Shown here: positions 25,272 to 34,306 of the stretch, piece by piece | How positions within the stretch are numbered: position 1 is the first letter of the stretch | Layout of the letters: every line of letters starts with the position of its first letter | Source of the DNA: RGIG8244 sp045639325 | GTDB taxonomy: Bacteria > Verrucomicrobiota > Lentisphaeria > Victivallales > UBA1829 | Assembly: GCA_045639325.1 (NCBI GenBank) | Contig: JAZUCU010000035.1 | Location: 62,001 to 126,000 of the forward strand | Direction: 5' to 3' | DNA length: 64,000 nt | Translations under genes and position numbers: made by a program | Notes under the pieces: generated by a model | Told to the model about the DNA's origin: nothing | What the model saw: the letters and a program-made list of their open reading frames with translations, nothing else | Databases searched by the model: none

Positions 25272-27830
25272 ATGGAAAAGAAACTGGTTATTGTGGAGTC
25301 TCCGGCAAAAGCCAAGACAATCGGGAAAATTTTAGGGAAAGATTACATTATCCGTGCCTCCATGGGGCACATCCGTGATTTGCCGGAACGGGCGTTCGGG
25401 GTCGATATCGCTAATGGATTTCAACCCCAGTACGAAGAAAGCAAGTCCCGCAGTAAGAATCTTTCCGATCTGAAAAGTTCTGCAAAAGCCGCCAACGAAA
25501 TCTTTCTGGCGTCCGACCCGGACCGCGAAGGGGAAGCTATCGCCTGGCATTTGCGGGAAGTTCTTTCTAAATTGAATAAGAAAGCTCCGTTCCGCCGCGT
25601 CAGTTTCCATGAAATTACACGGTCTGCCATCCAGAAAGCATTCGAACGTCCCGGTGATGTCGATATGGATCTGGTGGATGCCCAGCAGGCTCGCCGCGTT
25701 CTTGACCGTATTGTTGGTTATCAGATCAGTCCGCTGCTTTGGACCCGTATCGAACGCGGCGTCAGTGCCGGCCGTGTGCAGTCCGTAGCTTTACGTCTGG
25801 TTTGCGAACGCGAACGTGAAATTCTGGCATTCATTCCGAAAGAATATTGGAATTTTGAAGCCGAATTCCTTCCCGAAAACGCAAAAGAATCTTTCCGTGC
25901 AAAATTGGCAAAGATCGACGGTGCAAAGTTTGAAGTCAATAATCAGACCGATTCCGACTCCGTCATTCGCTCTGTCCGCAGCGTGAATGCATGGAAAGCT
26001 GCATCCATTGATGTTCAGCCCCGGAAAAAATATGCTCCGCCTCCGTTTATCACCAGTACCTTGCAGCAGGCCGCCAGTTCTGCGCTCGGTTTCTCCGCCA
26101 GCCAGACCATGCGTATCGCTCAGCAGCTTTACGAAGGTGTGGATACCGGAAACGGCCCCATCGGTTTGATCACTTACATGCGTACCGATGCCGTTGCCGT
26201 CGCCGCGGAAGCACAGAATTCCTGCCGGAATTTCGTCGCTGCCAATTATGGCCCGGATTTCATTCCTGAAAAACCCAATTTCTATCGTTCCAAGAATAAC
26301 GCCCAGGGGGCACACGAAGCGATCCGCCCGACTGATGTCAATATCACACCGGAATCCATTCGTTCCAGTCTCGAACCCCAGCAGTATAAATTGTATCTCC
26401 TGATCTGGCGCCGCTTTGTTGCCAGCCAGATGTCACCGGCCAGACAGGAACGTACCACCGTTCAGGTCGAAGGTGCAAGTGCAGATAAACATGTCTATTC
26501 ATTCCGCGCATCCGCCACGGTCACAAAATTTCCCGGCTATCTCCGGGCGTGGGATATTGTGGAAGAAGGTGCCGTCAATGATGATGAGGATGATGAAAAC
26601 CGTTATGCTGCAGTTCTCGGTGCCATCCGGGAAAATCAGCCCTGTCAGAGCGTCGGTTTCAATGCCGAACAGAAATTTACGGAGCCCGCACCGCGCTTCT
26701 CCGAAGCTACTTTGATCAAGGAGCTGGAATTGAACGGCATCGGTCGTCCTTCCACTTATGCGACGATCGTCAATACCATCCAGACCCGTCATTATGTGGA
26801 AAAAGAAAAAGGCAAACTGATTCCCACCGATCTTGGTTTCCGTATCAATGATTATCTGATCGAAAGCCTGCCGGAACTTTTCCAGGTCGGCTTCACTGCC
26901 GATATGGAAGAACTTCTGGACCATGTGGAAGAAGGTAAGATTCAGTGGACCCAGATGTTGAGTGACTTTTATGACAAATTCTCTCTCTGGCTTCAGTCCG
27001 CTAAAGATAAAGGTGCACCGCCGACCGATAAGACCGTTGCGCTTCTGACCCAGTTGGAAAAAGTGCCCCAGTGGGAAAAAATTGAAAAAACCGCGGGACA
27101 CCGTGCGTTCAATGAACAGCGTTTCTTCAAATCCATTCAGGATAAATTCAAAAAAGATTCTAAAATTTCCGAAAAACAGTGGGATGCTCTCCTGGCTTTG
27201 GCTGTGAAATACCGTCCCATTCTGCCGGAATTGGATACCGTTGCGGAACAGACCGGGTTCATGGCTGAACTTCAGGCGGCAGCGGATAAGATCCGGACAC
27301 GTCAGGAAGAATTTGAAGAACGTCAGGCAAAACGGGAAGCTGCACAGGCAGCGGCACCGGCACAGCCGGGTATTGCCCGTATCTTTGAAGCAATGAAAGA
27401 TATCAAATGGCAGCCGGCGGAAAAACGTCGCGGCAGAGATTTTGACGATAATAAATTCTTCGAATCATTGCGGAAGCAGTCCGAAGCCGGCAAGGCATTG
27501 TCTGAAAAACAGCTGGCTGCATTGGCAAAGATTTTTACCAAATACGGGGAACAGATTCCGTCATATAATGATCTGGCACCGTTGCTGGGCATGGAAGTCA
27601 AGCCTCAGGAATCCGAAGCGGACAGCGATGAAAAGCGCAAACAGGTGGAAGAATTGCTTGCTGCATTTGAAAAAGTGACCCAGTGGGCAGAACCTGTGAA
27701 ACGCGGAAGATATGTTTACGACGATAAAGAATTCGTCGCATCCATCCGCAAACAGGCATCGGCAGGGAAGGTTTTATCGGACAAACAGGTGGCAGCATTG
27801 AACCGTTTGGCCGCGAAATATTCTCTTTGA
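25272..27830 (+). CDS. topA: DNA topoisomerase I with three C-terminal repeat modules
   Basis: 852 aa type IA topoisomerase that relaxes negative supercoils. Toprim domain at 1-~115 (LVIVESPAKAKTIGKILG, SDPDREGEAIAWHL); active-site Tyr302 in GLITYMRTD; HEAIRPTD and ELNGIGRPSTYATIV in the core, which ends near 590. The usual C-terminal zinc ribbons are absent: no CxxC pairs are seen. Instead three similar modules (about 597-665, 707-775 and 800-852) each hold a Trp start, FFxS(I/L), then LSEKQxxAL and a KY end. Between the first two is a charged Arg/Glu/Ala helix. The modules probably replace the zinc ribbons in DNA binding; this is inference. Confidence 0.95.
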   Translation: MEKKLVIVESPAKAKTIGKILGKDYIIRASMGHIRDLPERAFGVDIANGFQPQYEESKSRSKNLSDLKSSAKAANEIFLASDPDREGEAIAWHLREVLSKLNKKAPFRRVSFHEITRSAIQKAFERPGDVDMDLVDAQQARRVLDRIVGYQISPLLWTRIERGVSAGRVQSVALRLVCEREREILAFIPKEYWNFEAEFLPENAKESFRAKLAKIDGAKFEVNNQTDSDSVIRSVRSVNAWKAASIDVQPRKKYAPPPFITSTLQQAASSALGFSASQTMRIAQQLYEGVDTGNGPIGLITYMRTDAVAVAAEAQNSCRNFVAANYGPDFIPEKPNFYRSKNNAQGAHEAIRPTDVNITPESIRSSLEPQQYKLYLLIWRRFVASQMSPARQERTTVQVEGASADKHVYSFRASATVTKFPGYLRAWDIVEEGAVNDDEDDENRYAAVLGAIRENQPCQSVGFNAEQKFTEPAPRFSEATLIKELELNGIGRPSTYATIVNTIQTRHYVEKEKGKLIPTDLGFRINDYLIESLPELFQVGFTADMEELLDHVEEGKIQWTQMLSDFYDKFSLWLQSAKDKGAPPTDKTVALLTQLEKVPQWEKIEKTAGHRAFNEQRFFKSIQDKFKKDSKISEKQWDALLALAVKYRPILPELDTVAEQTGFMAELQAAADKIRTRQEEFEERQAKREAAQAAAPAQPGIARIFEAMKDIKWQPAEKRRGRDFDDNKFFESLRKQSEAGKALSEKQLAALAKIFTKYGEQIPSYNDLAPLLGMEVKPQESEADSDEKRKQVEELLAAFEKVTQWAEPVKRGRYVYDDKEFVASIRKQASAGKVLSDKQVAALNRLAAKYSL

Positions 27831-27850
27831 TGGTGAGGAGTTTTGCCTGA

Positions 27851-28945
27851 ATGAGAAAAAAAATTGAAATTTTTTCAGAAAAAGACTGGAAAAATAGTAA
27901 AAAACGTGCTATATTATACCTCATTTCAGGCATAATGTGCACTGTACTCGATCCGACGGGATCGGTTATGGCTGCAGATAAGTTTGAAAATAAACAACTT
28001 GCGAAAGCTGAGTTGGGCGAATCCAGGACCGAGAACATTCAGAACCCGGCTTTGGGTGGAAGACGTAACAGTCAGAAATCCGGGGCGAAACCTGAAAATG
28101 TTCGGAAAGTGATGAGCTTAACGGATTTCGAAAAGGAAAATCAGAGATTGCGACTTGAAAACGAACATCTCTGGAATCAGTTGACTGTCATGCGTGACAA
28201 ATTGAAGCGCATGGAGAAAGCAGTAAAGTCAAAAGATTCAGAAGATGAAGCGTTGATCAACGAAGTATCAATGATAGAAGCCGAGTTGATGCAATTACGT
28301 AAGGCATTGGAAACTGAACGTAAGAAGCAGAAAAAAGCTGAAATTTCCCGCAAAGAAACAGCAGAACAGAATGTTTTTGTTCTTCGCAAGGAGCTGATTG
28401 ATACACTTGGTAAAAGTTCAGTTGATCTCAAACGGTTGAAACAATTGGAAATGAGTGCAGCGTCAATCATGGATACGATGAATCCGGTATATGTCGGAAA
28501 TCGTGAAATGGAATTAGCTGAAACACTGGAATTGATATTGTCGACCGGCAAAAAATTATCCGGAAAGAGCGCATTAGCAGCTGATAAACTGTTGAATCTG
28601 CTTGATAAGGTTAAAATGGATGAGATCGAACGGGCGAAATTACGGGTTCAATTGGAAGAACTTAGAGCATTAGCTGTAAGTTTTGCAAGATTGGATCAGG
28701 ATCCGGGTAAAGCAAAAGAATTTGATAATTGCAGAATATTGGAAATGAACGAAGGTTTGCAATTGGTAATTCTTTCTGCTGGATATCGTAATGGTGTGAG
28801 AGTAAATCTGACACTTTATGCTGAAAACGGACGGAAAACTCCTCTGAGAATTGTGGCAGTGAGACCGTTTGTGAGTGCGGCGGTACCGGAAACAGGTAAT
28901 ATCGGCGATCTGATACCGGGTATGAAAGTCAGAGCAAGTCGTTAA
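27851..28945 (+). CDS. Coiled-coil protein of unknown function, probably exported
   Basis: 364 aa, not recognised. The N-terminus KKRAILYLISGIMCTVL ... SVMA/ADK can be a signal peptide with an unusually long basic lead. Residues ~95-190 are a Glu/Lys/Leu-rich coiled coil, and the C-terminal ~80 residues form a small beta domain (LQLVILSAGYRNGVRVNLTLY, GNIGDLIPGMKV). ATG 27851 has GAGGAG nearby, but a promoter-like TATATT at 27910 leaves open a later start (ATG 27935 or 27968). It lies 20 bases after topA and 59 bases before rplV with no terminator seen. Confidence 0.65.
   Translation: MRKKIEIFSEKDWKNSKKRAILYLISGIMCTVLDPTGSVMAADKFENKQLAKAELGESRTENIQNPALGGRRNSQKSGAKPENVRKVMSLTDFEKENQRLRLENEHLWNQLTVMRDKLKRMEKAVKSKDSEDEALINEVSMIEAELMQLRKALETERKKQKKAEISRKETAEQNVFVLRKELIDTLGKSSVDLKRLKQLEMSAASIMDTMNPVYVGNREMELAETLELILSTGKKLSGKSALAADKLLNLLDKVKMDEIERAKLRVQLEELRALAVSFARLDQDPGKAKEFDNCRILEMNEGLQLVILSAGYRNGVRVNLTLYAENGRKTPLRIVAVRPFVSAAVPETGNIGDLIPGMKVRASR
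27887..27915 (+). promoter_or_regulatory. Possible promoter inside the 5' end of the coiled-coil gene
   Basis: TGGAAA, 17-base spacer, TATATT preceded by TGC, matching the extended -10 pattern seen elsewhere. If active it would start transcripts near 27922, inside the frame that opens at 27851, and could feed the ribosomal genes downstream. Confidence 0.35.
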
Positions 28946-29004
28946 AAGCAAGATGTTAAAACGTCTATCGAAATACGAACAACAACAAACATGAAGGGTA
29001 AGTC

Positions 29005-29337
29005 ATGGAAGTTCGGGCAGTAACAAAGTACGTCCGTATCTCGCCGTTGAAGGCGCAGGATTTCTCCCACGTAATTCAGGGAAAACCGGCGTTGGAAGCA
29101 TTGGCGATTGCGGAGCTCAGTCCGAGAAAGGCAGCGCGCCTTTTCGCAAAGACATTGCGAAGCGCACTGGCGAATGCGGAAAACAATCATGAACTCAAGA
29201 AAGAAGCGCTTAAGGTGAAGCAGGCGGTCGCAAATCCGGGACCCATGCTGAAACGGTTCCGTCCCAAAGCGCGCGGCATGGCCGGCCGTATCCGGAAACG
29301 TATGAGTCACTTCACCGTGATCCTCACAGACGAATAA
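29005..29337 (+). CDS. rplV: 50S ribosomal protein L22
   Basis: 110 aa. VTKYVRISPLKAQDFSHVIQGK, then the beta-hairpin loop PMLKRFRPKARGMAGRIRKRMSH that reaches the exit tunnel. In most bacteria rpsJ-rplC-rplD-rplW-rplB-rpsS lie directly upstream; here the gene before it is the coiled-coil protein. GAAGGG sits before the ATG. Confidence 0.96.
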   Translation: MEVRAVTKYVRISPLKAQDFSHVIQGKPALEALAIAELSPRKAARLFAKTLRSALANAENNHELKKEALKVKQAVANPGPMLKRFRPKARGMAGRIRKRMSHFTVILTDE

Positions 29338-29351
29338 GAAAGGATCTTATT

Positions 29352-30044
29352 GTGGGTCAAAAGGTAAATCCGATTGGGCTTAGATTAGCCCTGAACAAGA
29401 ATTGGAGTTCTCTCTGGTTCGCCAGAAAAGAAAACTTCGGTAATTGGTTGCATGAAGACGCGGTCATCCGCAACCACATCGTCAAAAATTACGGCAACGC
29501 CGCGATTGCCAAAGTACTCATCGAACGTTACGTTAACCGCGTACGTGCCACGATCTACTCCGGTCATCCGGGTGTTCTCCTTGGTAAAAAAGGAGCTGAC
29601 CTGGAAAAACTGCGCGAAGAAGTAAGCAAACTTCTGAGCAAGGGACAGGAACTTCTGGTGGATGTAGTTGAAGTTGCCCAGCCGGAAACATGCGCACAGT
29701 TGGTTGCAGAAGATGTTGCCCGTCAGCTGGAACGTCGTATCGGTTTCCGCCGTGCGATGAAAAAAGCAATCCAGTCCGCTATGGAACTGGGTGCAGAAGG
29801 TATCAAGATCCAGTGCTCCGGCCGTCTTGGAGCAGCGGAACTTGCCCGTACGGAGCAGTATAAAGAAGGTCGTACACCCCTTCATACGCTCAAAGCACAT
29901 ATTGATTATGGATTCACAGAGGCCAACACCACTGCTGGTAAAATTGGTGTAAAGGTCTGGATTTGTCACAAAGAACCTACGGAGGTTATGCAAAATGCCG
30001 TCAATGCCAAAAAGAGTAAAGCACAGAAAGGTGCAGCGCGGTAA
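29352..30044 (+). CDS. rpsC: 30S ribosomal protein S3
   Basis: 230 aa. MGQKVNPIGLRLAL start, KH domain with GHPGVLLGKKGADLEKL, and IGFRRAMKKAIQSAM. The start codon is GTG at 29352, with AAAGGAT upstream. Its last 16 codons overlap the start of rplP by 50 bases; this tail (AVNAKKSKAQKGAAR) is Lys/Ala-rich and probably disordered. Confidence 0.96.
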   Translation: MGQKVNPIGLRLALNKNWSSLWFARKENFGNWLHEDAVIRNHIVKNYGNAAIAKVLIERYVNRVRATIYSGHPGVLLGKKGADLEKLREEVSKLLSKGQELLVDVVEVAQPETCAQLVAEDVARQLERRIGFRRAMKKAIQSAMELGAEGIKIQCSGRLGAAELARTEQYKEGRTPLHTLKAHIDYGFTEANTTAGKIGVKVWICHKEPTEVMQNAVNAKKSKAQKGAAR

Positions 30045-30414
30045 TAACGCGGGCCTTTCTCAAAGATGCAATGAACTGGACTTCGGCGAGTTCGGATTGC
30101 AGACCCTCGACCGGGCCTATCTCACCGCCAACCAGATCGAAGCAGCTCGTGTTGCTATTACACGTCACATGAAACGTCACGGTAAAGTTTGGATTCGTGT
30201 ATTCCCCTACAAACCGTGCACAAAGAAACCCTTGGAAGTCCGTATGGGTAAAGGAAAAGGTAACGTGGAATTCTGGGTCGCTCCGATTCAGCCGGGCCGC
30301 GTTCTTTTCGAAGTAAGCGGATGTTCTGAAAACGTTGCCAGAGAAGCAATGAGTCTCGCAGCTTCCAAGCTGCCGATCCGTTGCCGGTTCCTCAGCCGCG
30401 TGGCATCTGTGTAA
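29995..30414 (+). CDS. rplP: 50S ribosomal protein L16
   Basis: 139 aa. MPKRVKHRKVQRG and FPYKPCTKKPLEVRMGKGKGNVEFWVAPIQPGR-type core of L16. The ATG at 29995 is favoured because GGAGG lies 9 bases upstream; a second ATG (30004) is 18 bases away. Reads in a different frame from rpsC for the first 50 bases. Confidence 0.95.
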   Translation: MPSMPKRVKHRKVQRGNNAGLSQRCNELDFGEFGLQTLDRAYLTANQIEAARVAITRHMKRHGKVWIRVFPYKPCTKKPLEVRMGKGKGNVEFWVAPIQPGRVLFEVSGCSENVAREAMSLAASKLPIRCRFLSRVASV

Positions 30415-30432
30415 GTCAAGGATGATCGAATT

Positions 30433-30627
30433 ATGAAAATGAAACAGATTAAAGAAATGACGAACGAAGAATTGGATCGTCAGATCGATGAATTCCGCAA
30501 GGAAAAATTCAATCTTCGCGCACAGTCCAAACGCGGTCAGCTGGAAAGCACTGCGAAAGTCAAACAGACGCGCCGGGACCTGGCAAGAGCCTTGACTGAA
30601 AAGAATGCCCGCGCCGCTAAGGCCTGA
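30433..30627 (+). CDS. rpmC: 50S ribosomal protein L29
   Basis: 64 aa. KQIKEMTNEELDRQIDEFRKEKFNLRAQ is the first helix of L29, which sits at the tunnel exit; TRRDLARALTEKNARA forms the second. AAGGAT lies upstream. Confidence 0.94.
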   Translation: MKMKQIKEMTNEELDRQIDEFRKEKFNLRAQSKRGQLESTAKVKQTRRDLARALTEKNARAAKA

Positions 30628-30650
30628 AACGAGAAACGGGAAACCGAAAT

Positions 30651-30944
30651 ATGACAGACACAATTGAAAACAATACTGTGGAACAGGCACAGGTCCGGGG
30701 CAACCGGAAAACGAGAGTCGGTAAAGTGGTCAGCGATAAGCAGTCCAAAACGATCATCGTCGAAATCCTGAGCCGTGTCGCTCACAAGCGTTACAAAAAA
30801 GTCGTGAAGTCCCGCGTCCGTTATGCGGCTCATGATGAAAACAACGAAGCCAAAATGGGCGATATGGTCCGTATTGGCGAAACCAGACCTCTGAGCAAGA
30901 ACAAACATTGGCGGCTCATTGAGATCATCAGCCGCGGCGAATAA
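30651..30944 (+). CDS. rpsQ: 30S ribosomal protein S17
   Basis: 97 aa. GKVVSDKQSKTIIVEILSRVAHKRYKKVV and the later GDMVRIGETRPLSKNKHW are the S17 OB-fold signature. An acidic ~16-residue N-terminal extension precedes the conserved part. Confidence 0.95.
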   Translation: MTDTIENNTVEQAQVRGNRKTRVGKVVSDKQSKTIIVEILSRVAHKRYKKVVKSRVRYAAHDENNEAKMGDMVRIGETRPLSKNKHWRLIEIISRGE

Positions 30945-30965
30945 GAGCCGCGAGGAGAATAAGAA

Positions 30966-31331
30966 ATGGTACAGATGCAAACCAATATGGAAGTCGCGGA
31001 TAACTCCGGCGCAAAACGCATCACTGTGATTACAGTCCTTGGACAGCGTAAGTCCATCGCACATGTCGGTGATATCGTTACTGCAGCTGTGAATGAAGCG
31101 ATTCCCGGCGGCAACGTCAAAAAAGGCGATGTCGTGAAAGCTGTTATCGTCCGCACCGCAGCCAAGATCCGTCGTCCTGACGGTTCTTACCTGAAATTTG
31201 ACTCAAATGCCGCGGTGATCATTGACGATCAGAAGAACCCGAAAGGGACCCGTATTTTTGGTCCTGTCGCACGTGAACTGCGCGACAAGAACTTTAACAA
31301 AATCATCTCGCTTGCTCCGGAGGTGCTCTGA
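30966..31331 (+). CDS. rplN: 50S ribosomal protein L14
   Basis: 121 aa. MVQMQTNMEVADNSGAKR and GTRIFGPVARELRDKNFNKIISLAPEVL match L14 end to end. The final base of its TGA is the first base of the rplX ATG (TGATG). Confidence 0.97.
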   Translation: MVQMQTNMEVADNSGAKRITVITVLGQRKSIAHVGDIVTAAVNEAIPGGNVKKGDVVKAVIVRTAAKIRRPDGSYLKFDSNAAVIIDDQKNPKGTRIFGPVARELRDKNFNKIISLAPEVL

Positions 31332-31624
31332 TGAATACAGTTAACAAATGCGCAAAGCATTACCATGTCAAAAAGAATGACACGGTGGAAGTCATCAGCG
31401 GCAGCTGGAAGGGCAATAAGGCCAAAATCACAGCGATCCTGAAGAAGAAAGATCGTGTTGTTTTGGAAATGATGGACCTTTCTGATGCGGCGAAAGAACG
31501 TATCGGAAAACGTACCCTCAAGAAAAGTGCGGCTAACCCCAACGGCGGTCTTGTTGACCGTTCCGTTTCCACCCACGTTTCCAATGTCCGGAAACTGGAT
31601 GAAGCAGCCGCTGACAAAGCGTGA
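31331..31624 (+). CDS. rplX: 50S ribosomal protein L24
   Basis: 97 aa. HVKKNDTVEVISGSWKGNKAKI is the KOW motif of L24, an assembly-initiating 23S-binding protein. The C-terminus is shortened and divergent compared with the common GGI...PIH...SNV form; VSTHVSNVRKLD is still visible. Confidence 0.93.
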   Translation: MNTVNKCAKHYHVKKNDTVEVISGSWKGNKAKITAILKKKDRVVLEMMDLSDAAKERIGKRTLKKSAANPNGGLVDRSVSTHVSNVRKLDEAAADKA

Positions 31625-31641
31625 GAACGGAGAGTGCGAAA

Positions 31642-32178
31642 ATGCCGGACATGAGAAAACATTACAATGAAGTAGTTCGTCCTGAGCTCATGAAGAGACT
31701 GGGATTGACGAATGTGATGCAGATTCCCAAGCTGCAGAAAATCGTTATCAGCACGGGTATCGGCACCAAGATGGATAAAGATGCGTTCACAGAAGCACGT
31801 ACACACATCCAGGCACTGGCTGGTCAGTACCCGGTTGTTTGCAAAGCGAAAAAGAACGTTGCCAACTTCAAGCTCCGCGTGGGGCAGCCCTGTGGTATGA
31901 TGGTCACACTCCGTGGCGACCAGATGTACCAGTTCATTGACCGCCTGGTTCACAACGCCTTCCCGCGTATCCGCGACTTCCGCGGTATTCCGAAGAAGGG
32001 TTTTGACCATGTTGGCAATTACAACCTGGGTGTGCCGGATGTTTCGATCTTTACAGAAATTGACTTGGACAAGATCAAATATCCGCTCGGACTCAACATC
32101 ACATTTGTGACCACGGCGAAAACCGATGCAGCGGCAAAAGAACTTTTGTCTCTGATGGATTTCCCGTTTGCGCACTGA
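31642..32178 (+). CDS. rplE: 50S ribosomal protein L5
   Basis: 178 aa from ATG 31642, preferred because GGAGAG lies 7 bases before it; the frame is also open from a GTG at 31621 that overlaps rplX. Motifs: IPKLQKIVISTGIG, QYPVVCKAKKNVANFKLR, FRGIPKKGFDHVGNYNLGVPD. Binds 5S rRNA. Confidence 0.96.
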   Translation: MPDMRKHYNEVVRPELMKRLGLTNVMQIPKLQKIVISTGIGTKMDKDAFTEARTHIQALAGQYPVVCKAKKNVANFKLRVGQPCGMMVTLRGDQMYQFIDRLVHNAFPRIRDFRGIPKKGFDHVGNYNLGVPDVSIFTEIDLDKIKYPLGLNITFVTTAKTDAAAKELLSLMDFPFAH

Positions 32179-32195
32179 TAAGGAGCTATTGAATT

Positions 32196-32381
32196 ATGGC
32201 CAAGAAATCCCTGATTAACAAGCAGCAGCGCGGGTCCAAATTTGCAGTCCGCAATTACAATCGCTGTATCAATTGCGGAAGACCCCGTGCTTTCATCCGC
32301 AAATTCAAACTGTGCCGCATTTGCTTCCGTGAAATGGCCTCCGCAGGCCGTATCCCGGGTGTGGTAAAAGCGAGCTGGTAA
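32196..32381 (+). CDS. rpsN: 30S ribosomal protein S14, zinc type
   Basis: 61 aa with a zinc ribbon CINCGRPRA ... CRICFREMA (CxxC...CxxC). This short C+ form is the type Z S14. MAKKSLINKQQRG opens the protein and GRIPGVVKASW closes it as usual. Confidence 0.97.
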   Translation: MAKKSLINKQQRGSKFAVRNYNRCINCGRPRAFIRKFKLCRICFREMASAGRIPGVVKASW

Positions 32382-32400
32382 GAGAAAGGTCAATTTCACA

Positions 32401-32793
32401 ATGAGTATGCAAGATCCTATTTCGGATATGCTGACCCGCCTCCGCAACGGCTCCATGTCGATGCAGAAGCAGGTTGTCATGCCCTCTTCCGCTATGAAAG
32501 CGGCGATTGCCAAAGTCCTGAAGGACGAAGGTTACATTGCTGACTATGCAGTGGAAGGCGATGTCAAAAAAGTTTTGACAATCCAAATGAAATATTATAA
32601 CCGCCAGTCCGTCATCGAGGACCTTCAGCGTGTTTCCAAGCCGTCATGCAGATTGTATTGCGGCTGCAAAAACATTCCGAACGTAAAAGATGGTCTGGGT
32701 ATCGCTATCCTCTCTACTCCGAAGGGGATTCTCAGCGGCAAAGATGCCGAAAAACTCAACGTTGGCGGAGAAATTCTCTGCTACGTCTGGTAA
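32401..32793 (+). CDS. rpsH: 30S ribosomal protein S8
   Basis: 130 aa. DPISDMLTRLRNGSM at the start and GIAILSTPKGILSGKDAEKLNVGGEILCYVW at the end are S8 hallmarks (16S binding and, in many bacteria, spc-operon autoregulation). Confidence 0.97.
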   Translation: MSMQDPISDMLTRLRNGSMSMQKQVVMPSSAMKAAIAKVLKDEGYIADYAVEGDVKKVLTIQMKYYNRQSVIEDLQRVSKPSCRLYCGCKNIPNVKDGLGIAILSTPKGILSGKDAEKLNVGGEILCYVW

Positions 32794-32811
32794 GGATAGG
32801 AATAGAATATT

Positions 32812-33351
32812 ATGTCCCGTATCGGTTCTAAAGCTATTGTTGTTCCCGCCGGCGTTAAAGTTACTGAAGACAACGGTTTCGCTGTTGTTGCTGGTAAGTT
32901 GGGTACACTCCGTGTTCCGCTGCAGAAACACATCACTATGGAAATCACTGATTCTGAAGTGATCGTTAAACGTGATGATGACACAGCTGAAGCAAAAGCT
33001 CTGCATGGTCTCACACGCAGCCTCATCAATAACGCAGTTATCGGTGTTGTCAGCGGTTACAAGAAAGAATTGGCGATCGTAGGGGTTGGTTACAAAGCCG
33101 CTCTCGAAGGCGCTAACAAGCTCACACTTACAGTCGGTCTCTCCCATCCGGTTGTCTTCATGGTTCCGGAAGGCGTCAAAGCCACTGTTACAGATGGTAC
33201 AAAGATCCTTCTCGAAGGATTTGATAAACAGCTCGTCGGGGAATGTGCTGCGCGCATCCGTCGTTTCCGCAAACCTGAGCCCTACAAAGGCAAAGGTATC
33301 CGCTATGCGGATGAACATGTGGTGATCAAGCCCGGCAAGACTAACGCATAA
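32812..33351 (+). CDS. rplF: 50S ribosomal protein L6
   Basis: 179 aa. MSRIGSKAIVVPAGVKV, two similar beta/alpha halves, and IRRFRKPEPYKGKGIRY near the end, as in L6. Codon use here is biased like that of the aldolase gene. Confidence 0.97.
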   Translation: MSRIGSKAIVVPAGVKVTEDNGFAVVAGKLGTLRVPLQKHITMEITDSEVIVKRDDDTAEAKALHGLTRSLINNAVIGVVSGYKKELAIVGVGYKAALEGANKLTLTVGLSHPVVFMVPEGVKATVTDGTKILLEGFDKQLVGECAARIRRFRKPEPYKGKGIRYADEHVVIKPGKTNA

Positions 33352-33365
33352 GGACATTTGAGAAA

Positions 33366-33725
33366 ATGATCAGAACTACAAAAATGAGACGGGTGCTCCG
33401 TCACCTCCGTCTCCGGAAGAAAATTTCCGGAACGGCTGCACGTCCCCGTATGTGCGTCAGTTTCACTGCCAACAACATGTATGTGCAGTTTATTGACGAC
33501 GAAGCGGGCCGCACACTTGCAGCGGTTTCCACACTTTCTCCGGAATTCAAAGCGCTGAATCTGAAGCGCAATGTGGAAGCTGCTACTGCACTTGGTAAAC
33601 TTGCCGGTGAAAAAGCTGTTGCAGCCTCTATCGCAACCGTGGTATTTGACCGCGGCGGTTTTCAATATCACGGCCGTGTGAAAGCGTTGGCTGATGCTGC
33701 GCGTGAAGCCGGTCTTAAATTCTAA
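33366..33725 (+). CDS. rplR: 50S ribosomal protein L18
   Basis: 119 aa. RRVLRHLRLRKKISGTAARPRMCV, the basic 5S rRNA-binding start, and VVFDRGGFQYHGRVKALADAAREAGL at the end. The stop codon overlaps an upstream ATG of rpsE (TAATG). Confidence 0.96.
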   Translation: MIRTTKMRRVLRHLRLRKKISGTAARPRMCVSFTANNMYVQFIDDEAGRTLAAVSTLSPEFKALNLKRNVEAATALGKLAGEKAVAASIATVVFDRGGFQYHGRVKALADAAREAGLKF

Positions 33726-33739
33726 TGGAGACTGCAGAT

Positions 33740-34306
33740 ATGGCATTCGATAAAAATTCCCGTAAGGAAGAAGCCGCTGCTCCGAAAGACGGAGAACGCG
33801 CTTTCGCCGGATTCCAGAAATCCGCTTCTGTTTCCGAGTACGAAGAAATCGTTCTGGCAATCAACCGTTGCTCCAAAGTCGTCAAGGGCGGCCGTAACTT
33901 CAGTTTCGGTGCTCTCGTTGTGGTCGGTGACCGCAATGGTAAAGTCGGCTATGGCTACGGTAAAGCCAACGAAGTGACTGATGCAATCCGCAAAGGTGGC
34001 GAAGCTGCCCGTAAGAACATGGTGAAAATCCCCATGCGCGGTACAACTGTTACACACACTGTTGAAGCCAAATATCGTGGCTCCAGCGTCCTGATCCGCC
34101 CTGCATCCGGCGGTACCGGTTTGATTGCCGGTACAAGCATGCGTGCAGTTCTCGGTCTTGCAGGTGTTGTTGACGTGTTGACAAAGTCCCTCGGTTCCAG
34201 CAATCCCTCCAACGTGGTGAAAGCCACATTCAAAGCTATTTCCATGATGCATTCTAAAGAAGAAGTCATGATGAAACGCGGCAAAACTCAAGGAGAAGCG
34301 AAATGA
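33740..34306 (+). CDS. rpsE: 30S ribosomal protein S5
   Basis: 188 aa from ATG 33740, chosen because GGAG lies 9 bases before it; an in-frame ATG at 33725 adds five residues and overlaps rplR. Core VVKGGRNFSFGALVVVGDRNGKVGYGYGKA and GGTGLIAGTSMRAVLGLAGV are S5. Its stop overlaps the rplO start (ATGA). rpmD (L30), usual between rpsE and rplO, is missing. Confidence 0.96.
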   Translation: MAFDKNSRKEEAAAPKDGERAFAGFQKSASVSEYEEIVLAINRCSKVVKGGRNFSFGALVVVGDRNGKVGYGYGKANEVTDAIRKGGEAARKNMVKIPMRGTTVTHTVEAKYRGSSVLIRPASGGTGLIAGTSMRAVLGLAGVVDVLTKSLGSSNPSNVVKATFKAISMMHSKEEVMMKRGKTQGEAK

